Part shown: positions 8,101-11,973 of the stretch, one piece after another
Layout of the letters: every line of letters begins with the position of its first letter
Numbering within the stretch: position 1 is the first letter of the stretch
NCBI GenBank assembly: GCA_021161135.1
Contig: JAGHBD010000081.1
Location: forward strand, 1 to 11,973
DNA: 11,973 nucleotides
Reading direction: 5' to 3'
DNA from: Thermoplasmata archaeon
Lineage (GTDB): Archaea > Thermoplasmatota > E2 > UBA202 > JdFR-43
Made by a program: the position numbers and the translations under genes
Notes under the pieces: generated by a model
The model's database searches: none
What the model was told of the DNA's origin: nothing
What the model saw: the letters and a program-made list of their open reading frames with translations, nothing else

Positions 8101-8179
8101 GCAGCAACCAGAGGGAGAACATGTAAAAGAATGGAAAATTGAAGGAGAGAGAATAAACATAGGAATAAGAAGGAAATAA
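5126..8179 (+). CDS. ileS: Isoleucyl-tRNA synthetase
   Basis: This class I synthetase charges tRNA(Ile) with isoleucine. The 1017 residues fit archaeal/eukaryotic-type enzymes. In order: the HIGH-type motif H50-PGH53 within 'GLPHPGH'; 'AGWDTHGLPVE' near 77-87 in the catalytic domain; a first CxxC pair C177/C180; the CP1 editing domain with T218-TTPW222, which removes mis-charged valine; 'FCWRCD' and further CxxC pairs at C456/C459 and C496/C499, likely zinc ligands; 'DAWYDSGSAPFAQWHYPF', typical of IleRS; and the KMSKS-type loop K586-MSKK590. The anticodon-binding helical domain follows from about 640 to 830, then a Glu/Lys-rich C-terminal region. The stop abuts the convergent mtnA stop with no intervening base, so any terminator must lie inside mtnA. 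It looks complete and ordinary. Confidence 0.98.
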   Translation: MDAKNYPRMEEEILEYWDRNRIFEKSLKNREGCKKFVFLEGPPTANGLPHPGHVLTRTMKDVVLRYKTMKGFYVARKAGWDTHGLPVEIEVEKMLGLKNKQEIEEYGIEKFNEECKKSVFRYEEAWKEMTRRVGFWIDMDNPYITLENDYIESVWWSLKEAWKKGLLFRGHKVTPYCPRCGTTLSSHEVAQGYKEVEDPSIFVKFKIKGKDEYFLAWTTTPWTLISNVALAVHPDEWYIKIEYEGEKLILAEERAAILLKGKEYNEIDRYKGKELEGIEYEPLYKFIEPEKKCWFVILADFVTMDEGTGIVHIAPAFGEEDYEAGRKYDLPIVQLVDLEGKFKEEVKPWAGKFVKDADREIIEDLKSRGLLVSEHKYRHQYPFCWRCDSPLLYYAIESWFIGMSRLREHLVKNNEKINWYPEYIKHGRFGEFIREARDWALSRKRYWGTPLPIWVCEKCGKEICIGGVEELRQKAINFPEKLDLHRPYVDKILLKCEECGGEMKRVEEVIDAWYDSGSAPFAQWHYPFENEKIFEENFPADFICEAIDQTRGWFYSLLAISTLLFDEAPYKNVLTLGLILDEKGQKMSKKARNYVEPTEIFQKYGADALRWYLISASPPWQPKRFYEKVVKDVLSKFLLTLWNVFSFYETYAKLDDFDYGRDAVKYEERELIDKWILSRLHNLIKNVEEKMEVFEVHKAARMIEEFVIEDLSNWYLRNSRKRFWSEERSKEKMAGYSTLYEVLTTVAKIIAPFTPFIAEKIYLEMEKGESVHLCDYPQSSKEMINEELEERMETVRKIVEEARALRAKHGIKLRRPLKEIIIVADKNLEEFAGLIKDEINVKNVVFAAEDNQFREEVAKPNYAKLGPKFKEKAKQVAEAIEKAGKEIRKVEIDGEEYELSEEDFIIEKKAKEGYAVGSVDGITIALNLIQTPELIAEGFAREIVRRIQEMRKEMNLEMEERIIVEINIDREKLGEWENYVKNETRSDEIIYKQQPEGEHVKEWKIEGERINIGIRRK

Positions 8180-9118
8180 CTACTCAGCTGGATTTATTAT
8201 TCCTTCTTCAGTTATTATCCCTGTTATGTATTTTGCAGGAGTTACATCAAAGGCGGGATTCCTCACTTTTTTTGGCTTCCATGAAAATATTTTTGTAACC
8301 TCCTCCTCCCCCCTTTCCTCTATTTCAATATCTTTTCCACTTTTTATGCTCTTATCGAGGGTGCTAAGAGGCGCCGCCACATAGAATGGAATATCGTTTT
8401 CTTTTGCAACCACTGCCTTCTCATATGTGCCAATTTTGTTGGCAACGTCATAGTTGGAAGTGATTCTATCTGCTCCTACTATTACCAAATCTACCTCGCC
8501 TTTTTCCATAAAATAGCCAGCTGCATTGTCTGCTATCACAGCATGCTCTATACCTTCCTGCTCGAGTTCCCATGATGTAAGCAGCCCTTGCAAACGTGGG
8601 CGGGTTTCATCAACCCATACAAATGGATTTTTATCTCTTGCCATCCTTATTGGAGCTAAAGCAGTGCCATAATCAACGCATGCAAGGGCGCCGGCATTGC
8701 AATGCGTCAGTATGCGAGCGTTGGGCGAGATGAGTCTTTTTCCATGCTCCCCTATTTTCCTGCATTTTCCCACAATTTCCTCAACATATTTCTCGGCTGC
8801 CTTTAAGGCATCTTCTCCATATTCTATTTTGTCAAGCATATATTCGATGGCATGAAAAAGATCGCGAGCTGTAGGGCGGGTATTTGCCAGAATTTCCGCT
8901 GCTTTTTGCTTATCTTTTGCCATTGCTATGCCGTATGCGGCTGCGCAGCCGATAGCTGGAGCACCCCTTACAACCATCTCCTTTATTGCATACGCCACTT
9001 CATTTTCATCTTTTGCTTCAAATATTTCCAGTTTTGCGGGAAGGCTTCGTTGGTCAATTAATTTGAGAGAATCATCCTCATACCATAAACTCCTCATTTC
9101 TTTGCCATCTACGAGCAT
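8180..9118 (-). CDS. mtnA: S-methyl-5-thioribose-1-phosphate isomerase
   Basis: MtnA converts methylthioribose-1-phosphate to methylthioribulose-1-phosphate in methionine salvage. Archaeal homologues also isomerise 5-deoxyribose-1-phosphate from spent radical-SAM product. The 312 residues show 'MVVRGAPAIG' (48-57), 'RPTARDLFHAI' (81-91), 'THCNAGALACVDYGTALAPI' (138-157) with catalytic C140, 'VWVDETRPRLQGLLTSWEL' (168-186), 'DNAAGYFM', and 'VGADRI' with catalytic D217. These favour MtnA over the related ribose-1,5-bisphosphate isomerase and eIF2B subunits. The usual 'NGDVANKIGTY' reads N-Y-D here, a small deviation. The first ten bases overlap the end of the aldolase-like gene, and GGAGG (9126-9130) lies seven bases before the ATG. 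It is the last gene of a cupin/aldolase-like/mtnA operon and ends flush against ileS. Confidence 0.95.
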   Translation of the reverse strand: MLVDGKEMRSLWYEDDSLKLIDQRSLPAKLEIFEAKDENEVAYAIKEMVVRGAPAIGCAAAYGIAMAKDKQKAAEILANTRPTARDLFHAIEYMLDKIEYGEDALKAAEKYVEEIVGKCRKIGEHGKRLISPNARILTHCNAGALACVDYGTALAPIRMARDKNPFVWVDETRPRLQGLLTSWELEQEGIEHAVIADNAAGYFMEKGEVDLVIVGADRITSNYDVANKIGTYEKAVVAKENDIPFYVAAPLSTLDKSIKSGKDIEIEERGEEEVTKIFSWKPKKVRNPAFDVTPAKYITGIITEEGIINPAE

Positions 9119-9591
9119 TTTAACCCCTCCAGAGCTTTTTGCAGGTTTTCTCCAGCAGAGATTACATCCTTCCCAGCATTTATTAAATTTCCCTTTTTCA
9201 GTGCTTTGAGTATTTCAGCAATAAATTCCATTGTATTTCTTCTTTCATCCACCTTTATTCCTCCCTCGACATTTCCCTCTGCATAAATTATGGCATTTAT
9301 TTCTTCCCGCCTGTAAATGAACCAATGAATCATCGCTTCATCGGGCGGAGCTTTAGTTCCTATAACAAGCATGATATCACCAGCAGGATTATAGTCAACT
9401 ATTTCGACAAAATCTCCACTTCTCAAATCATGAATATTTGCTCCCATGGCGGTTATTAGAATCCTTTTTCCATATCTCATGCTTATGCTTTTTGCCCTTA
9501 ATTTGCATTCATGCAATTTTTTTCCTGCTTCGATTATGCTGCTTGCAAGAGGGTTTTTTATTTCTTCTCTTGATATAAAAATTATCTTCAT
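9109..9591 (-). CDS. Degenerate class II aldolase/adducin-like protein
   Basis: This 160-residue protein keeps the outline of the class II aldolase/adducin fold: 'GKRILITAMGANIHDLRSGDFVEI' (41-64), 'PPDEAMIHWFIYRREEINAIIY' (82-103) and a C-terminal segment like the family's last strand and helix. The three zinc histidines of real aldolases appear lost. The usual HxH after 'NAII' reads Y-A-E (103-105), and the usual N-H-G reads N138-A-G140. The phosphate-binding 'GNxS' region also reads KSIS, and a middle part is missing, so the protein is shorter than the usual 180-220. Metal-dependent aldol cleavage is therefore unlikely, unless other residues replace the histidines. The ATG at 9591 overlaps the cupin stop as ATGA; a GTG at 9609 is less likely. 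Position between cupin and mtnA links it to sugar-phosphate salvage. It may be regulatory or structural. Confidence 0.82.
   Translation of the reverse strand: MKIIFISREEIKNPLASSIIEAGKKLHECKLRAKSISMRYGKRILITAMGANIHDLRSGDFVEIVDYNPAGDIMLVIGTKAPPDEAMIHWFIYRREEINAIIYAEGNVEGGIKVDERRNTMEFIAEILKALKKGNLINAGKDVISAGENLQKALEGLKCS
9126..9130 (-). promoter_or_regulatory. Shine-Dalgarno of mtnA
   Basis: The coding strand reads GGAGG followed by seven bases and the mtnA ATG. It lies inside the aldolase-like gene and fixes the mtnA start at 9118. Confidence 0.65.
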
Positions 9592-9926
9592 GGGAGAGGA
9601 ATTATGCACAGGAAAACGAAATCTTCTTCGCCTTTGTTGCGAAACTGATGAAGTTCGTTTGGTTCAACAAATGCGAATGTTCCCGGTTTCAAAGGATGCT
9701 CTTTCCCGCTTTCATCCACCAAAGCTCCTTCGCCAGCAAGAACAAAAACGCCATGTTCCCAGTCATGGCGATGAAGAGGCGTGTGCCCTCCCTTTTTTAT
9801 AACGAAGCGGCGCATCGCAAATGTTCTGCCAATTTTTTCGTCGATAAGCCACTGAATTTTAACATCCTTTGCTCCCTCCTCAGTAACATCATTTATTTCC
9901 ACTTCCTTATAATCTTTAACAATCAT
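9588..9926 (-). CDS. Small metal-binding cupin, TM1459-like
   Basis: A single-domain cupin of 112 residues. Motif 1 is 'TPLHRHDWEHGVFVLAGEG', giving H52, H54 and H58. Motif 2 is 'VEPNELHQFRN', giving H93. These match the four-histidine metal site of Thermotoga maritima TM1459, a manganese cupin, as do the flanking 'FVEPNE.H.FRN' and the final 'FLCIIP', whose cysteine lies near the site in TM1459. The natural substrate of that group is not established; a metal-dependent dioxygenase or sugar-phosphate role is possible. The ATG at 9926 was chosen over a TTG at 9941, because it gives a family-like N-terminus and sits 24 bases from a TATA box. It is the first gene of the operon with the aldolase-like protein and mtnA, overlapping the former by four bases. 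Acireductone dioxygenase (also a cupin in methionine salvage) is longer and differs in its motifs. Confidence 0.9.
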   Translation of the reverse strand: MIVKDYKEVEINDVTEEGAKDVKIQWLIDEKIGRTFAMRRFVIKKGGHTPLHRHDWEHGVFVLAGEGALVDESGKEHPLKPGTFAFVEPNELHQFRNKGEEDFVFLCIIPLP

Positions 9927-9945
9927 GAAATTGAATGGCAATCAA

Positions 9946-9954
9946 GTTTATAAG
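9946..9954 (-). promoter_or_regulatory. TATA box of the cupin-aldolase-mtnA operon
   Basis: The coding strand reads CTTATAAAC, centred 24 bases before the cupin ATG, in the gap after the LEA14-like gene's stop. It suggests a leaderless transcript that begins at the cupin. Confidence 0.55.
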
Positions 9955-9955
9955 A

Positions 9956-10414
9956 TTATTCTATACTCCACTTTGCCTCAACTGGCTCTTCATATTTTAG
10001 CAAACCAAAGAAAACTCTTCCTTCCACAGTTCCTTTTATACTCATATTGAAATCCATCCTTTTTATTGCCTCTACAACGCCTTCTGAAATATCTCTGTAA
10101 CGAAGAACAAGAGGCATGGAAACATTTTTGTATGAATGGGGCGGGATATCAACTTCTCCAAATTCTATTTCTCCTGTCGGAACATTCAGAATATATATCT
10201 CAAAGTCGCCCTTTAAATCATCTATTTTCCTCACTTCCTGATTATATATCCTTACTTTTATCTCAATGAGTATGTTCGGGGCAATCTGCTTAACCTTTAC
10301 ATCATATATCTCTATTTTTATACTTCTGATTGCTTTAACCTCTAAATAAACATTGGCAAAAATTATTATGAAAATCGCTATTACTGCAATGGCTACAATA
10401 AGTTTTCTATTCAT
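9956..10414 (-). CDS. Membrane-anchored LEA14/WHy-like protein
   Basis: A 152-residue protein with one N-terminal membrane helix (about 5-23), followed by a single beta-rich domain (about 32-150). The strand pattern, with 'IKIEIYDVKVKQIAPNILIEIKVRIYNQEV' and a later 'IPPHSYKNVSMPLVLRY', resembles the LEA14 (late embryogenesis abundant type 2 / WHy) fold, which is common as small lipid-anchored or membrane-anchored proteins in archaea. No biochemical role is known for such archaeal members. The domain should face outside, if the helix acts as an uncleaved signal anchor. Its ATG overlaps the fen1 stop as ATGA, so it is likely translated from the fen1 transcript; no Shine-Dalgarno is visible. 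No functional link with FEN1 is implied by the sequence alone. Confidence 0.82.
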   Translation of the reverse strand: MNRKLIVAIAVIAIFIIIFANVYLEVKAIRSIKIEIYDVKVKQIAPNILIEIKVRIYNQEVRKIDDLKGDFEIYILNVPTGEIEFGEVDIPPHSYKNVSMPLVLRYRDISEGVVEAIKRMDFNMSIKGTVEGRVFFGLLKYEEPVEAKWSIE

Positions 10415-11433
10415 TGAAAATCAAATAGACTTGTCTGTCTAAAACTTTTTGCAAATTTACGATATTTTTCTATTGCCTTCCTTACTCTTTCCTCACTAAA
10501 TTGATGCTCTCTGCACAGTATATCTATCGCAGCTCTTTCATCCACCTCCTTCCACTCAATTTTGTAATTTTCATTCACTTCTGGCTCGAGAAATATTTTC
10601 CTTACTTCTTCATAATTTTCTATTTCTGGAACCTTTCCTGCCTCAATAGCTGCATCTATACTTCCATACTCTTTTATTATGTTCAATGCTTTCTTTGGCC
10701 CTATTCCTTTAATTCCCTCATTAAAATCTGTGCCAATAAGTATTGCAATATCGATGAGTTGTTTGCGGTTAATCCCGTTTTCTTCTAACAATTTTTCGAG
10801 AGATATTTCTTCTGGCGATATATCAATCCATATCTGTTTATCCGGCAATTTCCTTTTTCCAGTTATCGCAAGATTTCTCACAAGCTTTCTCGCTCCAAAT
10901 AAAAGGGCATCGAAATCCTGTGAGGCAACGAAATCAACATCTCCTTTTGCATTCATATATGCTGCCTGTTCTTCTCCTTCTCTTTTTGCATCAACATATG
11001 GTATGCCGAGAGCATCGAGCAGTCTTTTCGCTTCTTCTACCTTCTCTGCATCTATTCTGCTCGTCCTTTGCGCCTTTTTAAACGCTTCTTCAATGTCTCC
11101 TGCCTCCAGGGCGGCGAGCCACTCTTCCTCCGCCTCCTTCCTTATTTCCTTTCTTTTTTCCAGCGTTTTTAGTTTGAGTGGGTGTGGTTTGCCATCGAAA
11201 ACATACACAGGCTTTATTCCTTCTTCAACGAGATTTGCTGTCCTGTAGAGTAAGCCGGATAAATGAGATGTTATTCTTCCCTGCGAATCTTTTAAAGGTG
11301 TGCCATCCCGTTGCCTTATTATGGAAAGAAACTGATGCATGGCATTGTAGGCATCGATAGCTACAACTTTACCTTTTAAATCATGTAGAGTTATCTGTCT
11401 TGCCTTCACCAGCGGTTTCAATTCTACTCCCAT
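10411..11433 (-). CDS. fen: Flap endonuclease 1
   Basis: FEN1 removes 5' flaps made during Okazaki fragment processing and long-patch repair. The 340 residues are typical for archaea. The N-terminus 'MGVELKPLV' is canonical, so the ATG at 11433 is secure. The seven acidic metal ligands are at the standard positions: D27, D80, E152, E154, D173, D175 and D236. A helix-hairpin-helix motif 'GTDFNEGIKGIGPKKAL' spans 234-250. The C-terminus 'QTSLFDFQ' (333-340) is a PCNA-interacting box; its form, with F at position 7 and no second aromatic, is closer to that of archaeal RFC large subunits than to the usual FEN1 ending in WF. The gene overlaps the upstream nuclease-like gene by 10 bases and the downstream LEA14-like gene by four, so all three should be cotranscribed. 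Confidence 0.97.
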   Translation of the reverse strand: MGVELKPLVKARQITLHDLKGKVVAIDAYNAMHQFLSIIRQRDGTPLKDSQGRITSHLSGLLYRTANLVEEGIKPVYVFDGKPHPLKLKTLEKRKEIRKEAEEEWLAALEAGDIEEAFKKAQRTSRIDAEKVEEAKRLLDALGIPYVDAKREGEEQAAYMNAKGDVDFVASQDFDALLFGARKLVRNLAITGKRKLPDKQIWIDISPEEISLEKLLEENGINRKQLIDIAILIGTDFNEGIKGIGPKKALNIIKEYGSIDAAIEAGKVPEIENYEEVRKIFLEPEVNENYKIEWKEVDERAAIDILCREHQFSEERVRKAIEKYRKFAKSFRQTSLFDFQ

Positions 11434-11861
11434 TTTATCTCAAAGCTAAACCACTCCACTTTTTTATCTTCAACGAGTTTTTTAATTTTCTTCTGCTCTT
11501 GGGTGAGTTTGCTGTTTGCTGCTTTGAATTCAACAAACACTATCTTATCATCCTCAAATTGTATGCCATCTATTGGCGAACCAATAAAGCGGAAGCGGCG
11601 GGCATCATAGGGGTATGCTTCCATAAAGGGTGCAAATTGCTCCGTTATTTTGCCATATAATGTTGCCATACTTCTTTTTCTTTCTTCCAATTCTCTCTTC
11701 TCCTTTTTTAAAGGCACAGCAACTATTCTGTGAATTAGAACTATGCCTATCAAAAAGCCTGTGAGGATACCAAGCAGAAAAATCCAGAATATCATGAATG
11801 GATCCATGAATGAAATCACGCTGCCCCTTAAAATTGTTTTTAAATACTGCAATGAGACCAT
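11424..11861 (-). CDS. Membrane-anchored PD-(D/E)XK nuclease-like protein
   Basis: This 145-residue protein has one membrane helix (about 22-46), a basic/acidic linker likely to be coiled coil (52-66), and a small nuclease-like domain. The domain shows 'FIGSPIDGI' with D98 and 'IVFVEFKAA' with E111-x-K113, followed by Q122 in 'LTQEQKKIKKLV'. This is the PD-(D/E)XK pattern in the arrangement of proteins described as predicted secreted endonucleases distantly related to archaeal Holliday junction resolvases (COG4741, from memory). All metal-site residues appear present, so it may be active, tethered to the membrane. Target and side of the membrane are unknown. The ATG at 11861 was chosen because GGAGGTG lies eight bases upstream; a start at M20 (11807) would still retain the helix. 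It overlaps fen1 by ten bases and the upstream gene by one. Confidence 0.85.
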   Translation of the reverse strand: MVSLQYLKTILRGSVISFMDPFMIFWIFLLGILTGFLIGIVLIHRIVAVPLKKEKRELEERKRSMATLYGKITEQFAPFMEAYPYDARRFRFIGSPIDGIQFEDDKIVFVEFKAANSKLTQEQKKIKKLVEDKKVEWFSFEIKWE

Positions 11862-11973
11862 CAACTTAACACCTCCAAATTTTTGTAGAAATTTCTAAAT
11901 CCAGCAAACGCCTCTATCCAATTTTGCATGCTTTCTACGGAATATTTCCCGTGGAAAGCGTTCCAAAATTTTC
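11861..11973 (-). CDS. C-terminal end of an unidentified protein, cut by the window edge
   Basis: One minus-strand frame is open from the right edge to a TGA at 11861-11863. It gives 36 residues, beginning KFWNAFHGKYS and ending NFYKNLEVLS. The stop overlaps the ATG of the nuclease-like gene by one base (TGATG), and the Shine-Dalgarno of that gene lies within its last codons. This is the normal arrangement of a translated operon gene and the main reason to believe it. The other two minus frames are closed by stops. The fragment is too short to identify; it looks like an amphipathic helix rich in aromatic residues. Confidence 0.6.
   Translation of the reverse strand, partial: KFWNAFHGKYSVESMQNWIEAFAGFRNFYKNLEVLS
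11870..11876 (-). promoter_or_regulatory. Shine-Dalgarno of the nuclease-like gene
   Basis: The coding strand reads GGAGGTG, a perfect match, eight bases from the ATG at 11861. It decides the start and shows the gene is translated from a longer upstream transcript. Confidence 0.75.

Noticed and set aside
8180..9118. Ribose-1,5-bisphosphate isomerase of the type III RuBisCO/AMP pathway, instead of MtnA
   Set aside because: The RGAPAIG, THCNAG, DETRPRLQG and DNAAGYFM motifs are those of MtnA, and no RuBisCO or AMP phosphorylase gene is nearby.
9588..9926. Acireductone dioxygenase, given the methionine-salvage neighbour
   Set aside because: The protein is too short at 112 residues, and its motifs match small TM1459-like cupins.
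1..11973. CRISPR array, tRNA or rRNA gene, insertion sequence, toxin-antitoxin or other defence system
   Set aside because: I found no spaced direct repeats, cloverleaf-like stretch, transposase, or defence-type gene cluster; the membrane-anchored nuclease-like protein alone does not support a defence call.

Overview
This window looks like chromosomal DNA from an archaeon, most likely a euryarchaeon and plausibly a member of the Thermoplasmatota. The evidence is an archaeal FEN1 with a PCNA-binding tail, an archaeal-type isoleucyl-tRNA synthetase, RtcA, an archaeal type II secretion F/FlaJ-like membrane protein, a NosD-like secreted beta-helix protein, and TATA boxes 24-28 bases upstream of several start codons. 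The base composition leans to AT. Arginine is mostly AGA/AGG and isoleucine often ATA, and the proteins are rich in Lys, Glu and Ile, which fits a thermophile. The lineage is inferred; no rRNA or other decisive marker is present.

Layout, left to right. (1) The C-terminal part of a FlaJ/TadC-like secretion or pilus platform protein (+) enters from the left edge. Its last 22 bases overlap the convergent end of the next block. (2) A minus-strand block has cinA C-terminal-type amidase, rtcA and a calcineurin-like phosphoesterase. rtcA has its own TATA box and overlaps the phosphoesterase by ATGA. (3) A secreted right-handed beta-helix protein (-) is divergent from a small, possibly SecB-like, archaeal protein (+). 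(4) ileS (+) has its own TATA box. It ends exactly where the next, convergent operon ends, with no base between the two stop codons. (5) A minus-strand operon has a TM1459-like cupin, a class II aldolase/adducin-like protein that has lost its zinc histidines, and mtnA. This points to salvage of methylthioribose or 5-deoxyribose phosphates. (6) A minus-strand operon has the tail of an unidentified gene, a membrane-anchored PD-(D/E)XK nuclease-like protein, fen1, and a membrane-anchored LEA14-like protein, all with overlapping ends.

Coding density is very high and no gap exceeds about 150 bases. Most genes that open a transcription unit seem to be leaderless, with a TATA box at the right distance and no Shine-Dalgarno. 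Several genes inside operons (the phosphoesterase, mtnA and the nuclease-like gene) carry clear Shine-Dalgarno sequences.

Most of the window is ordinary archaeal housekeeping. The least ordinary part is the cupin / degenerate aldolase / mtnA operon. The rtcA-phosphoesterase pairing and the membrane-anchored nuclease next to fen1 also deserve attention. I see no CRISPR array, tRNA, rRNA, insertion sequence or clear defence system.
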